Shown one piece after another: positions 16,869 through 26,178 of a stretch of DNA of 64,000 bases (position 1 is its first letter; every line of letters begins with the position of its first letter). The DNA comes from Halococcus saccharolyticus DSM 5350. Its GTDB lineage: Archaea; Halobacteriota; Halobacteria; Halobacteriales; Halococcaceae. Location: assembly GCF_000336915.1 (NCBI RefSeq), contig NZ_AOMD01000025.1, positions 160,431-224,430 on the forward strand, given 5' to 3'. The notes below the pieces were generated by a model, which ran no database searches, was not told the origin of the DNA, and saw nothing but the letters and a program-made list of their open reading frames with translations. Position numbers and translations under genes: made by a program.

Positions 16869-17615
16869 ATGCAACTCACCGAGGCAACGTGGACCGACGC
16901 CGACGCGACCGAGACCGACCTTGCGCTCCTCCCCGTCGGCAGTACCGAACAGCACGGCCCCCACGCACCGCTCGGCACCGACCGCCTCACCGCGCGTGCG
17001 GTCGCGGCGGCGGGCGCGGAGCGCTACGAGGAAGTCCACGGCAGCGAAGTGGTCGTCGCACCCACCATCCCCGTGGGGATCGCCGAGGAGCACCATCAGT
17101 TCGCCGGTACGCTCTGGGTCGCGCCCGACACCCTCCGGAGCTACGTACGGGAGACCGTCGCGAGTCTCGCCTCACACGGGTGGGATCGGGTCGTACTCGT
17201 CAACGGCCACGGCGGCAACGTCGATGCGCTCCGGGAGGTCTGCGGGGCGATCACCCGCCACGATGCAGCCTACGCGGTGCCATTCACCTGGTTCGAGGCC
17301 GCCGCGAGCCTGTCCGAGATGGGCCACGGCGGTCCGATCGAGACCGCGCTCCTCCGCGCCATCCATCCCGATCTCGTCCGCGAGAACCGGATCGAGGAGG
17401 CGCAGGCTGGAGCGAGCGAGACGTGGGGCGAGTGGGTTTCGGGGACGAATCTCGCGTTCGATGCGGCGGAGTTCACCGACAACGGTGTAGTCGGCGATCC
17501 CGGAGACGGCAGCGCGGAGCGCGGCGAGGAACTCTTAGAGGATGCGACGGCAGCACTCGTCACGCTGCTCGACGCCATCGAGGACCGCGACGGCAGCCGA
17601 CAGATGCGGGAGTGA
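16869..17615 (+). CDS. Creatininase-family amidohydrolase (ArfB-like candidate)
   Basis: 248 residues. The metal-binding signatures of the creatininase fold are present: LPVGSTEQHGPHAPLGTD (about 21-38) with Glu, His and Asp ligands, and LVNGHGGN (about 114-121). Creatininase itself is not expected in archaea. The archaeal member ArfB deformylates a pyrimidine intermediate of riboflavin and F420 synthesis and is the likeliest assignment, but this is inference. The next operon is an NMT1-type importer, which could mean a role with imported amides instead. Confidence 0.75.
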   Translation: MQLTEATWTDADATETDLALLPVGSTEQHGPHAPLGTDRLTARAVAAAGAERYEEVHGSEVVVAPTIPVGIAEEHHQFAGTLWVAPDTLRSYVRETVASLASHGWDRVVLVNGHGGNVDALREVCGAITRHDAAYAVPFTWFEAAASLSEMGHGGPIETALLRAIHPDLVRENRIEEAQAGASETWGEWVSGTNLAFDAAEFTDNGVVGDPGDGSAERGEELLEDATAALVTLLDAIEDRDGSRQMRE

Positions 17616-17701
17616 TTGTACTGCCGGACGAAAACATCGAACATCCTGTAGCGGGAGCCACGTACTTTCTTAACAACTAAACCATCCAACATAGCAGCAC
17701 T

Positions 17702-17709
17702 TATTAAGA
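17702..17709 (+). promoter_or_regulatory. TATA-like box for the NMT1-type ABC operon
   Basis: TTATTAAG in an AT-rich patch (about 17670-17735), 23-30 nt before the start codon of the binding-protein gene. Confidence 0.45.
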
Positions 17710-17731
17710 TTGATCGTGTAGATAATAACAG

Positions 17732-18802
17732 ATGGAGAAATACACCCGACGACAGATCCTCGCGTCGAGTGGGGTAGCAGCCGGTAGTGTGGTAGGGCTG
17801 TCCGGCTGTATCAGCGGAAGTAATCCTGGCAGCAGCGATGTCGAAGGAACCAACACCACTGCCACTGCGAGTCGTATGGGCCAGCTCACTGTTGCCTACG
17901 TGCCGATCTACCCCAATATGCAGCACTACATCATGCAAGAGGAGGGCTACTACGAATCGCTCTCCGCGGAGGTGACGGTCGAACGCTTTTCGAATGGCCC
18001 GAGCGTGGTCAAGGCGTTTGCGAGCGACGAAGTCGACATCGCGCTGTTCGGCGTCACGCCAGCGATGGTGCTCGTCGACAAGGGCAAAGCGGCGAGTGTA
18101 CTGGCGGCGAACAGTCGAAATGGTTTCCGAGTTATGTCGACGAGCGCGTTCGCTGATCTATACAAGAACAAGCAAGAGGATGCGTTCTCGGTATTCGAGA
18201 ACCAGCACGAGAGGAAGGTAAAATTCGGCGTCCCACCCGACGGGAGTGTTCCGGACGTCGTCCTGCGATACTGGATCGAGCAGGATCTCGATCTCGGAGA
18301 GATGGAGTCGGTGATAGACAAGGTGAAAGTATCCCCGGCGAAGGCCCCACAGACGATTCAAGCGGGCGAGATCGACGCGACGATGATTCAGGAGCCGTTT
18401 GCGACAGTGATTGCGAGCGAGCAGGGCTTCGGTGAGGTCGCATGGTCGGGCGATATCCTCCCGGGGCACCCAGTAACCGTGACGTTCGTCCAGAACAGCG
18501 TCCCCGAGAACGTTGCTGAGCAGTTCGTCGAACAGCACACCAAGGCGACCCAATTCGTCCGCGAGAACCCGAGGAAAGCGGCCGAAGACGCCGCGGCGGT
18601 CATCGGATCGGGTGTCAGTACCGACCTGGCACGGCAGGCGATCGACTCACAGGCGTCCGATTTCATTTCCGACCCACACGAAGTCAGAGATCAGGCGGCG
18701 ACGATGGCCGAGTTCGTCAAAGAGGTCGGCAACACCGATTCGGTTGTCTCGCCGGAGCAACTGTTCGACTTCAGTGTCTACGATAGCGTCTCGAACCAAT
18801 GA
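17732..18802 (+). CDS. NMT1/SsuA-type ABC substrate-binding lipoprotein
   Basis: 356 residues. TRRQIL at 5-10 is a Tat signal and LSGC (about 26-29) a lipobox, so the protein is exported folded and anchored by lipid. The mature part begins LTVAYVPIYPNMQHY and contains VDIALFGVTPAMVL, the pattern of NMT1/SsuA/TauA proteins that bind nitrate, sulfonates, thiamine precursors or similar ligands. It is followed by permease and ATPase genes with overlapping ends. The ligand is not determined. Confidence 0.88.
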   Translation: MEKYTRRQILASSGVAAGSVVGLSGCISGSNPGSSDVEGTNTTATASRMGQLTVAYVPIYPNMQHYIMQEEGYYESLSAEVTVERFSNGPSVVKAFASDEVDIALFGVTPAMVLVDKGKAASVLAANSRNGFRVMSTSAFADLYKNKQEDAFSVFENQHERKVKFGVPPDGSVPDVVLRYWIEQDLDLGEMESVIDKVKVSPAKAPQTIQAGEIDATMIQEPFATVIASEQGFGEVAWSGDILPGHPVTVTFVQNSVPENVAEQFVEQHTKATQFVRENPRKAAEDAAAVIGSGVSTDLARQAIDSQASDFISDPHEVRDQAATMAEFVKEVGNTDSVVSPEQLFDFSVYDSVSNQ

Positions 18803-19647
18803 GCATCGAAACGAGCGACGCTGACCAGGCTACTGGAGAGGGGACGTTTCCCGCGTGGAACGCCGGTCGAATCGTGCGCGGAGTCCTCGGGACGCTTGGA
18901 TTTCTCGGGCTGTGGTGGGCAGCATCGTCGGTCGTCGAACCGGCGTATCTCCTTCCCAGTCCGCCAGCGGCGGCGAGCGCCTTCGCCGAACAACTCACGA
19001 CGAGTGCGTGGTTTACCCTCCCGGTGGTCGGCACTGAGATCCAGACCGCACGGATGGTGGTGAAACTCGCCCAGAGCTTGCTCCACTATATTCCGGGGTT
19101 GCTCGTCGGCGCGTCGCTCGGGATCGCGCTGGGCGTCGCTCTCGGGTGGAGTGGGCGACTCGACGATGCGCTGACGCCAGTCGTGCGCATCCTCCGGCCG
19201 ATCCCGCCGCTGGCATGGATCGTCTTCGCGATCGTGTGGTTCGGGATCGGTCACGCGGGGGCAGCGTTCATCGTCTTTATCGGCGCGTTCTGGATCAACT
19301 TCTACGGTGCGTACAGTGGCGTCGAGAACACTCCCAACCAGCTCGCAGAGGTCGCATCGAGCCTCGGAGTGCGAGCGGATCTCGAAATGATTCGCTACGT
19401 CGTCCTACCGAGTGCCGCGCCCCAGATCCTGACGAGCTTTCGGACGAGCATCGGTCGGTGTTGGATGATCGTCGTGGGTGCGGAGCTGTTCGGCGCACCC
19501 GGCGTCGGCTACGAGATCATCAACGCCTCGAACAACCTCGCGATGGACACGAGCGTCGCGTACATGCTGGTGATCAGCCTCGTCTATCTCGTGACCGATG
19601 GAGCGTTCCGCAGTCTCGAAGGGAGGATGCTCGCGTGGCGCGAATAG
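18799..19647 (+). CDS. ABC transporter permease (SsuC/TauC type)
   Basis: 282 residues, about six membrane helices. The EAA loop that docks the ATPase is visible as [19 protein letters not shown] (about 191-209). It overlaps the binding-protein gene by 4 nt (ATGA). The SsuC/TauC family pairs with NMT1-type binding proteins, and the gene order supports one importer. Confidence 0.9.
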   Translation: MSIETSDADQATGEGTFPAWNAGRIVRGVLGTLGFLGLWWAASSVVEPAYLLPSPPAAASAFAEQLTTSAWFTLPVVGTEIQTARMVVKLAQSLLHYIPGLLVGASLGIALGVALGWSGRLDDALTPVVRILRPIPPLAWIVFAIVWFGIGHAGAAFIVFIGAFWINFYGAYSGVENTPNQLAEVASSLGVRADLEMIRYVVLPSAAPQILTSFRTSIGRCWMIVVGAELFGAPGVGYEIINASNNLAMDTSVAYMLVISLVYLVTDGAFRSLEGRMLAWRE

Positions 19648-20483
19648 ACGAGAGCGTCGATGCGGTCGAGCGCGTCGGTGCCCACACTACCGGCACTGGC
19701 GACGTGGACGATACCGACGACACTCCTGAAATCCTCGTCGATGGTGTGAGCAAGCGCTACGAGTCCGACCGCCAGTCGGTGCAGGCGCTGTCTGACGTGC
19801 AGTTCGCCGTCGAGACTGGCGAGTTCGTCTGCATCGTCGGTCCCTCGGGCTGTGGGAAGACGACGCTCCTCCGGGCGATCGCGGGGCTCGAAGCGCCGAC
19901 GGAGGGCGCGGTCGTGATCAACGGCGAGGCGGTTGGCGGTCCCGACACCGACCGCGGAATGGTGTTCCAGGAGTACGGACTGTTCCCGTGGCTCACCGTC
20001 CAAGAGAACGTCTGTTTCGGGCTCGAACGACAGGGGATGGCGCGAGAGGCGTGTGACAACCGCTGCTACGAGATGCTCGATCTCGTCGGCCTCGACGGAT
20101 TCGCGGACGCCTACCCGAAGGAACTCAGTGGAGGGATGAAACAGCGCGTCGCTGTCGCGCGCGCACTTGCCGTTGATCCGGACATTTTGTTGATGGACGA
20201 ACCGTTCGGAAGTGTCGATGCCCAGACCCGTGAGCGGCTTCACGCCGAACTGCTCGACATCTGGCAGGAGACGGGAAAAACGACGCTGTTCGTGACCCAC
20301 GAGATCAGCGAGGCGGTGCTCCTCGGTGATCGAGTGCTTGTTATGAGTGCTGAACCTGGACGGGTGAAAGAGCTGATCGATGTCGATCTTCCGCGCCCGC
20401 GCTCTCGAACCGATGAGTCATTCGTCGAGTACACCGACTGGATCCGCTCGCTCATCGGTGACGAGACGACCGATCGATTTTGA
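19635..20483 (+). CDS. ABC transporter ATPase (SsuB/TauB type)
   Basis: 282 residues from a GTG that overlaps the permease end by 13 nt. Walker A is [10 protein letters not shown] (about 68), the Q-loop [10 protein letters not shown], the signature [15 protein letters not shown], Walker [13 protein letters not shown], and the switch His lies in FVTHEISEA. The Asn-free FPWLTV segment is typical of the nitrate/sulfonate/taurine group. The GTG gives an acidic N-terminal lead of about 30 residues before the domain; a later start is possible. The longer frame to 19146 lies inside the permease and was rejected. Confidence 0.88.
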   Translation: MARIDESVDAVERVGAHTTGTGDVDDTDDTPEILVDGVSKRYESDRQSVQALSDVQFAVETGEFVCIVGPSGCGKTTLLRAIAGLEAPTEGAVVINGEAVGGPDTDRGMVFQEYGLFPWLTVQENVCFGLERQGMAREACDNRCYEMLDLVGLDGFADAYPKELSGGMKQRVAVARALAVDPDILLMDEPFGSVDAQTRERLHAELLDIWQETGKTTLFVTHEISEAVLLGDRVLVMSAEPGRVKELIDVDLPRPRSRTDESFVEYTDWIRSLIGDETTDRF

Positions 20484-20498
20484 TATCCTATCGGGGTG

Positions 20499-20975
20499 CT
20501 ACTCGGCGGCTTCCTCGGCTTCCTCCGCGTCGGCGTCGGTGTCAGCGTCGCTTTCCCCTTCGTCGTTTCCTCCCTCGCTTGCGGCCTCGCCGGCCTCGTC
20601 GAGCGCACCGCGGAGTTCGGGCACCGTACTCGACAGGGCGCTTGCGTGGTCGTGGGCGGTCTCGACGTCCTCTATGACGGTTTCGAGCTCCTCGATCTGC
20701 TTGGCGAGGTCGTCGGCGTCGTCGAAGGCGTCGGCGCGCTCGCCCATCGCGTACCATTTCTTGGCGTCGCGGAGGCGCTCGGCGGCGTCGCCGGTGTCGA
20801 GCGCCTGCCCGAGCGCGTTGAGCACCCCGAGTGTGTTGTCGGCCTCGACCGTCCAGATCGCGTCGGACTCGGGGAGCGCGTCGCGCGCCGCCGCGAGGTG
20901 CTCCTCGACATCGGTACGGACGTCCGCCGCGGCCTCATCGAACAGGTCGTCGTCCTCGAACGTCGACTGGCTCAT
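20499..20975 (-). CDS. DUF5790 acidic haloarchaeal protein
   Basis: 158 residues, very acidic with a Glu/Asp/Ala tail. The predicted structure is mostly helical. FEDDDLFDEAAADVR near the N-terminus and AKKWYAMGERADAFDDADDL in the middle fit the haloarchaeal DUF5790 family. No catalytic motif. Two close ATGs exist (20975 and 20981); the inner one gives MSQSTFED. Function is unknown. Confidence 0.65.
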   Translation of the reverse strand: MSQSTFEDDDLFDEAAADVRTDVEEHLAAARDALPESDAIWTVEADNTLGVLNALGQALDTGDAAERLRDAKKWYAMGERADAFDDADDLAKQIEELETVIEDVETAHDHASALSSTVPELRGALDEAGEAASEGGNDEGESDADTDADAEEAEEAAE

Positions 20976-21094
20976 GACCATGCGGTTCGCCCGCACGGGG
21001 TTTAAACCCGCGCCCGAAAGCGGAAGTGAAAATCGAGTCCAGCCGTTCTCTCGGCCCGCTCTCGTCGCCACCGGCTAGGCGGTCGAAAGTGAAA

Positions 21095-22168
21095 CTACGC
21101 GGCTGGATGATCGCCCATCGAGGCCGGATCGTCGCTCGATCCCGAGCCACGCACGCGACGGCGGCGTTCGGGAACGAGGTCGAGTGACTCGTCGGTATCG
21201 CCGAGGACGAGCAACGCGTAGTACCGGAAGTACGTCACGACCGGAACCTGGACGAGCAGGACGACGAAGAACGCCAGCAGGGTGAAGACGACCGCACCGA
21301 TGCTCAACAGCGCAACGACGGCGAGCGAGAGGTCACCGAACCCACCGGCAACCACGACGGTGAGCACGCCAAGCATGCCGAACGGGATCGCGAGCACGGC
21401 GAGCGCGAGAGCCGTGACGACGGCGACGACCACACCGGCCGCGATGCTCAGAACGAGTTCGAGGACGACGTACGCGAAGTACTGCTTCCACTGGCCACGG
21501 AGCGTCGGCCAGAACCGTCCCCACGCCGATAGCACGCCTCGGTCCTCCAAGAGCATGACCGGGACGACGAACATCGTCGTGAAACCGCTCACCAGCGTAG
21601 CGACGAGGACGACAAATAGGAGGACGGGCGCGAGGAGTGCCAGTGCGCCGGCTGCCCCGCCGATACCGAGGCCCGGATCGAAGAACACGACCGACGCCAC
21701 GACGACCGGAATCGCCACGATCGCCGCCGTCAGGAGGCCGAGAACGATCCGGAATCCCAACAGTCGCAGCCCCTTCCCCCAGTAGCGTCCGACGTACCGT
21801 CGAACGGTGACGTCTCCTTCGGTGAGCGAGGCGACGAACACGAACTCCATGATCGATCCGATGACGACGAACGCGAGCACGAACACGACGACGAGCGCCG
21901 CGAGTGTGAGGATCAACGGCAGGAACTGCTCGATGTCCGCCCCGCTGGCCGGTCCTGCATCGAACTCAGGCTCCGCTCCGAACTCCGGCCCAGTCGGCTG
22001 ATCCACCGGGACGGTCGTATCGAACCCGGCCGGAAATCCCGCACTTGCGCCGCCAATGAAGAGGACGACCAGCGCGAGTTTGAGCCATCGGCCGAGCGTG
22101 AACGGAAACAGGAATCGTCGGGTCACGTCGTAGGCGTCACTAACGTCGTCGACTGCGTAAAGTGTCAT
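21095..22168 (-). CDS. Multi-pass membrane protein (DUF7544-like)
   Basis: 357 residues. Starts MTLYAVDDVSDAYDVTRRFL, a soluble amphipathic head, then about six hydrophobic helices. A loop with Gly/Pro-rich text (about 45-75) separates the first and second helix. The C-terminal tail is Arg-rich and then acidic. It resembles haloarchaeal proteins annotated DUF7544; function is unknown. It is divergent from the MazG-like gene, so the 110 bp between them holds both promoters. Confidence 0.65.
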   Translation of the reverse strand: MTLYAVDDVSDAYDVTRRFLFPFTLGRWLKLALVVLFIGGASAGFPAGFDTTVPVDQPTGPEFGAEPEFDAGPASGADIEQFLPLILTLAALVVVFVLAFVVIGSIMEFVFVASLTEGDVTVRRYVGRYWGKGLRLLGFRIVLGLLTAAIVAIPVVVASVVFFDPGLGIGGAAGALALLAPVLLFVVLVATLVSGFTTMFVVPVMLLEDRGVLSAWGRFWPTLRGQWKQYFAYVVLELVLSIAAGVVVAVVTALALAVLAIPFGMLGVLTVVVAGGFGDLSLAVVALLSIGAVVFTLLAFFVVLLVQVPVVTYFRYYALLVLGDTDESLDLVPERRRRVRGSGSSDDPASMGDHPAA

Positions 22169-22278
22169 ACATCCAATTGCCGTGAGAGTATATGACGCTA
22201 TCGGCGGATCTGAGCCACTGAAACCCGACTCTCGATTCGTCGGAACACTTACTTCTCGTTCAGGAACGAAGCGTGACG

Positions 22279-22584
22279 ATGAACGAACAACAGCGCGTCG
22301 CGACGTTCATCGAGGAGTACGATCTACGGGGCGAGCCGGCGTTTCGGGTCCTCGATCTGGCAGCCGAAGTCGGCGAGATCGCGGCCGACGCGACCAAATC
22401 AACCGACTGGGGAACGAAGCCGAGCGATCTCGACGTCGAAACCGACGAGATCGGTGACGCCCTCTTCTCGCTGCTCGCTGTCGCCGAGTCGCTCGACATC
22501 GACGCTGGAGACGCCCTCGACGAATCACTCGCGAAGTACGAGAAGCGGATCGAGGGCACGGGAAGCGCATCGTCCGACAGTTGA
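22279..22584 (+). CDS. MazG-like nucleotide pyrophosphohydrolase
   Basis: 101 residues of the all-alpha NTP pyrophosphatase fold. The metal-binding E-x-x-E...E-x-x-D pattern is seen as LAAEVGEIAAD (about 27-37) and ETDEIGDALFS (about 54-64). Such enzymes hydrolyse (d)NTPs to monophosphates, for housecleaning. A GTG two codons upstream (22273) is an alternative start. The gene stands alone and converges with mptD. Confidence 0.85.
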   Translation: MNEQQRVATFIEEYDLRGEPAFRVLDLAAEVGEIAADATKSTDWGTKPSDLDVETDEIGDALFSLLAVAESLDIDAGDALDESLAKYEKRIEGTGSASSDS

Positions 22585-22594
22585 TTCGGCGAGA

Positions 22595-22966
22595 TTAGTC
22601 CAGCGTCTCGATCGATGCGACCCGCATTCGTGGGTAGCCCTCTTCCATCGCCATCCGTGCCGTGACTCGGTGTTCTTCGTACTCCACGACGAGTTCGACC
22701 TCCATGAACCGACCCGTGAGTTCCGTGTAGCCGTGATCGATGGCGGCGTCGAGTTCGTCGGCGAGGATCGCGACCGAGACCGACTCGCAGTACGGCTGAT
22801 TTTCGATCGCGTCCTCGATCGCGCGCTCCAGACTGGCCGCGCTCGCCGGGCTAACCGGCGTGCCGGCGAACTGGTGATACAGCGTGCCGAACTTGATCCC
22901 GGCCTCGAAGCAGGCAGTTTCGGCGTCAGTCGGTGAAGTCGAGTTCGTTCCGGAGTTACTGGTCAT
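22595..22966 (-). CDS. mptD: Archaeal dihydroneopterin aldolase MptD
   Basis: Cleaves dihydroneopterin to 6-hydroxymethyl-dihydropterin, on the route to folate-type or methanopterin cofactors. 123 residues. CFEAGIKFGTLYHQFAGTPV (about 19-38) is the signature of the archaeal MptD family (COG2098), which is unrelated to bacterial FolB. NQPYCESV and a final EEGYPRMRVASI segment also fit. The N-terminal 15 residues are Ser/Thr-rich and variable. Confidence 0.85.
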   Translation of the reverse strand: MTSNSGTNSTSPTDAETACFEAGIKFGTLYHQFAGTPVSPASAASLERAIEDAIENQPYCESVSVAILADELDAAIDHGYTELTGRFMEVELVVEYEEHRVTARMAMEEGYPRMRVASIETLD

Positions 22967-23282
22967 CGTGTGGTGGTTCGTGAGGAGCGGACAAATATAC
23001 TGTCAGTCGAACGGATTCGAACATCCCCGCCGCGGAATCCATCTAACACGATTCGTCTACACCGAATCCCGACACAAATGAGAGACCGCAAGCCACACCC
23101 TCCCTAGCCGATTCCTTCGGTCCCTACGGTCGCTCAGTCATCCCTCGCACGCGAGTTGCGCGCCGACAAGCGGCGTGCTCCCGCGCGCCACCGCCCACCA
23201 CTTCCGGTGCCAAACGCCGGCGAACGTCCCTGGCGCGGTCTCTCACGGAATCCATTTAGGGAGTGAGACCCACGTATCAGCC
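22967..23282. other. Gene-free stretch before aIF2-beta
   Basis: Between divergent mptD and aIF2-beta. It contains GC-rich short palindromes around 23105-23175 and a TATA-like CATTTAGG about 25-30 nt before the aIF2-beta start. I see no coding frame or repeat copy. Confidence 0.45.
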
Positions 23283-23891
23283 ATGGATTACGAAGCCAGT
23301 CTCGACCGAGCGATGGACTCGGTCCCCGACCTCGACACCGGCGACTCGCGGCTCGACGTTCCCGACGCGGAGGCCCAGAAGGACGGCGCGTTCACGCGAC
23401 TCGTGAACCTCGGCCGGATCGCCGACGCGCTCTCGCGCGAGCCCGAACACCTCCACCGAGTGATCCAGCGCGAACTCGGGACGAACGGCCAGTTCGGCGG
23501 CGACCGCGCGCGGTATAACGGCTCGTTCTCCGGCGACGATTTCGGCACGGCCATCGACGGCTACATCGAGGAGTTCGTGATCTGTTCGGAGTGTGGCCTG
23601 CCGGACACACGCCTCGAAATGGAAGGCCGGACCCGAATGCTCCGGTGTGAGGCGTGTGGGGCCTTCCGCCCGGTCGCGAAGAACACCGGCTCCCAGCAGT
23701 CCAGCCAGCAGGCCGACGTCGAGGAGGGCCGGACCTACGAAGTCAAGATCACCGGCACCGGCCGGAAAGGCGACGGCGTCGCGGAGAAGGGCAAGTACAC
23801 CATCTTCGTGCCCGGCGCACAGGAAGGCGACGTGGTCGACGCCTACATCGAGAACATCAGCGGGACGCTCGCGTTCGCCCGACTGGCGTAG
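23283..23891 (+). CDS. Translation initiation factor aIF2 subunit beta with TRAM domain
   Basis: Part of the aIF2 heterotrimer that brings initiator tRNA to the small ribosomal subunit. 202 residues. The eIF2-beta/eIF5 core with FVICSECGLPDT and MLRCEACG (about 98-130) provides a C4 zinc finger. The last 55 residues (EEGRTYEVKITGTGRKGDG to the end) form a TRAM domain, an RNA-binding module fused here. Homologues from other archaea usually lack it, but haloarchaeal ones commonly have it. The start is the ATG immediately before DYEASLDRAM. Confidence 0.95.
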   Translation: MDYEASLDRAMDSVPDLDTGDSRLDVPDAEAQKDGAFTRLVNLGRIADALSREPEHLHRVIQRELGTNGQFGGDRARYNGSFSGDDFGTAIDGYIEEFVICSECGLPDTRLEMEGRTRMLRCEACGAFRPVAKNTGSQQSSQQADVEEGRTYEVKITGTGRKGDGVAEKGKYTIFVPGAQEGDVVDAYIENISGTLAFARLA

Positions 23892-23990
23892 CGCGCCGAG
23901 ACGGGTTCCAGCGGATCGCTGTCCTTCGGCGGTTTCCTCCGCGGGGCGAACCGCACGTTACTTACCGGCGGGTTCCCGACTCCCGGCTGA

Positions 23991-24746
23991 ATGGCGGGGA
24001 GGTCACGGGATTCGAGAGTGTTACTTACCGGCGCGTCGGGGCGCGTCGGCGAGGCGATCCTGCGCCGGCTCGGTGAGAAGTACGACTGGCGGCTACTCGA
24101 CCGCGAGCCGCCGACCGGTGAGCCCGACCACGAGTACGTCGTCGCGGACGTCACCGACGAGGAGGCCGTTCGCGAGGCAGTCGAGGGGATGGACGCAGTC
24201 GTTCACCTCGCCGGCGACCCCCGGCCGGAAGCGCCGTGGGACAGCGTGCTCGCGAACAACATCGACGGGACCCAAACCGTGGTCGCGGCGGCCGCCAACG
24301 CCGGCGTCGAGAAGTTCGTCTTCGCCTCCTCGAACCACGCAGTCGGGGCGTTCGAGACCGACGAGCGCGTGCCCGAACTGTACCGTACAGACGACGAGTT
24401 CCGGCTCGACGGCACCGAGCTCCCGCGGCCGAGCAACCTCTACGGCGTCGGCAAGGTCGCCGGCGAGACGCTGTGTCGGTACTACCACGACGAGACGGGA
24501 ATGAGCACGGTCTGTGTCCGCGTCGGAAACCTGACCGAGGATCACCCCCCGATCGATTACGAGCGCGGGCAGGCGATGTGGCTCTCCTATCGGGACTGTG
24601 CCCACCTCTTCGAGCGGTGTCTCGAAGCCGACTACGAGTACGAGATCGTTTACGGCATCTCCGACAACGACCGGAAATACTACTCCATCGAGCGCGCTCG
24701 CGAAGTACTCGGCTACGATCCCCAGGACAACTCGGTCGAGTATTAG
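23991..24746 (+). CDS. azf: NAD-dependent epimerase/dehydratase, probable glucose-6-phosphate dehydrogenase Azf
   Basis: 251 residues of the extended short-chain dehydrogenase family. The NAD-binding TGASGRVG (about 13-20), DVTDEEAV, VHLAGDPRPEAPW and the catalytic Tyr-x3-Lys in YGVGKVAGE (about 151-155) are visible. The sequence closely resembles what I recall of Haloferax Azf, the archaeal glucose-6-phosphate dehydrogenase of the oxidative pentose phosphate pathway. Uronate dehydrogenases are related and cannot be excluded from sequence alone. Confidence 0.75.
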   Translation: MAGRSRDSRVLLTGASGRVGEAILRRLGEKYDWRLLDREPPTGEPDHEYVVADVTDEEAVREAVEGMDAVVHLAGDPRPEAPWDSVLANNIDGTQTVVAAAANAGVEKFVFASSNHAVGAFETDERVPELYRTDDEFRLDGTELPRPSNLYGVGKVAGETLCRYYHDETGMSTVCVRVGNLTEDHPPIDYERGQAMWLSYRDCAHLFERCLEADYEYEIVYGISDNDRKYYSIERAREVLGYDPQDNSVEY

Positions 24747-24767
24747 GGTTCGAGCGTCGAGTCGGAA

Positions 24768-25388
24768 CTACGGATCGAACAGTCCGTCGACGTCCCGATC
24801 GCGGGCGGCGCGGCGTTCGGTGTGCTCGGTGAGACGCTGGCGGACGATCCCACGGTTGTCGGAGTCACGGACAAAATCCATCACGAGCGTCACGAACGGG
24901 CTGGTCTCGTTGCCGGCAGCGAAATCGTCGCGGGCGTATTCGACGGCGCGTTCGATAGTCGCGTGGTCGGCGTCGCCCGCCTCGGCGAGGACCTCCGCAG
25001 CGACGGCACTCGCTTCGAAGTCGAGATCGTCGAGACCGAGCTGGCGGCCCTCGTGGGCTACGGTGAGTGGTGGCCCGCGTTCGATCGATTCGGGGTCGGC
25101 GTCGAGAACGGCGAGATACTCTCGGACCTCGCCGACGTTCACGCCACGGTAGTCTTCGGGGAGGTCGGCGAGATACTCGCGGGCGCTCTCGGCGAGGCCA
25201 CACGCACCCGTCCAGTTGCGCCCGGTCGCGTGGTGGACTGCCGCGGTGAACTGGATAAGCCCGTGCAGAAAGCGCTCGTCGTCGTCGCCCGTATCGAGAG
25301 CGAGCCACCGATCTTCCCACGCGTCGTGGGCGGCGTGGAAACGACCGGCGTTGTAGATCGCGATGCCGGCTTGGAGGTGAGCGTCCAT
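24768..25388 (-). CDS. DUF309 protein
   Basis: 206 residues, helical. The GRFHAAHDAWEDRWL stretch (about 15-29) is the hallmark of DUF309, a family sharing a fold with some metal-dependent enzymes. Ordinary members end near residue 120; here a second helical part (about 125-206) follows. Function is unknown. Starts at MDAHLQAGIAIY, with an upstream frame rejected because it is basic and outside the family. Confidence 0.75.
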   Translation of the reverse strand: MDAHLQAGIAIYNAGRFHAAHDAWEDRWLALDTGDDDERFLHGLIQFTAAVHHATGRNWTGACGLAESAREYLADLPEDYRGVNVGEVREYLAVLDADPESIERGPPLTVAHEGRQLGLDDLDFEASAVAAEVLAEAGDADHATIERAVEYARDDFAAGNETSPFVTLVMDFVRDSDNRGIVRQRLTEHTERRAARDRDVDGLFDP

Positions 25389-25455
25389 ACACTTCGGTTC
25401 GCGTGGCGGGCCGAAACGCGTTCCGGGTGCGCCGACGCGATGGCCTCTCGTCCGC

Positions 25456-25986
25456 TTACTCGACGGGGACCTCGGTGCGGTTTTCGAGGTGGGATTCGAG
25501 CCGTGCGACGTTGCGCCTGTTGGCCTTCCAGACCGCATCGAAAAGCGTTCCGGCGACCGGGACCGACCCAGTGATCGTGTCGACGGCGACGTCTCCGACC
25601 ATCAGAGCAAGAGTCTTCGGCGGTACCCCGAGGCGTGCGGCCTCGGCGACGATGTGCATCGAGAGCGCCGCGCCAGCGAGATCGCCCGAGACCGGAGCGA
25701 TGCTCAGAATCGGATCGGCCCCAACCCGGTAGCCGATCACGGGAACCGGGATCGCGTCGTCGAGAAACGTCGCCATCGCCCGGGCGCGCTTCAGCGCCCC
25801 GCGCTCGCGGGCCGAGAGTTCGTCGAGGTCGGGACCGTCCTCGCGGGTCGACGCCTCCTCGTACCACTCCTGGAGCGTGCCGAGTGCGTCGTCGGCGGAG
25901 TCCCCGGACGTGTCGGTGAACGAGTCGTCCGAACCGTTCGTGAACGAGTCCTCGGCGTCGTCGGTTGACGAGTCGTCTGCAGACAT
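25456..25986 (-). CDS. DUF4112 membrane protein
   Basis: 176 residues. The first 60 residues are acidic and Ser-rich. The DUF4112 core begins RARAMATFLDDAIPVPVIGYRVGADP (quoted in parts about 68-92), with two hydrophobic helices, and ends with GTLFDAVWKANRRN. DUF4112 proteins are widespread and uncharacterised. The gene is divergent from maoC-like 26179, with 192 bp between. Confidence 0.8.
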   Translation of the reverse strand: MSADDSSTDDAEDSFTNGSDDSFTDTSGDSADDALGTLQEWYEEASTREDGPDLDELSARERGALKRARAMATFLDDAIPVPVIGYRVGADPILSIAPVSGDLAGAALSMHIVAEAARLGVPPKTLALMVGDVAVDTITGSVPVAGTLFDAVWKANRRNVARLESHLENRTEVPVE

Positions 25987-26178
25987 GGTTCGATCATCAA
26001 CCCGTGGACGGATAGGTATGCTGCCGGCGAGAGCGGGCAACCACACCGACGACCGGAGCACTGTCGGGAGCAGCCCCGACTGATGCGATACGTCGAACCG
26101 AGCAGAAAGCGAGGAGTGTCGGAGTGAGCGCGTCGGCTGTGGGGGAACTGCTATGGCCACCGGCCGAGAGTCAGAGGT

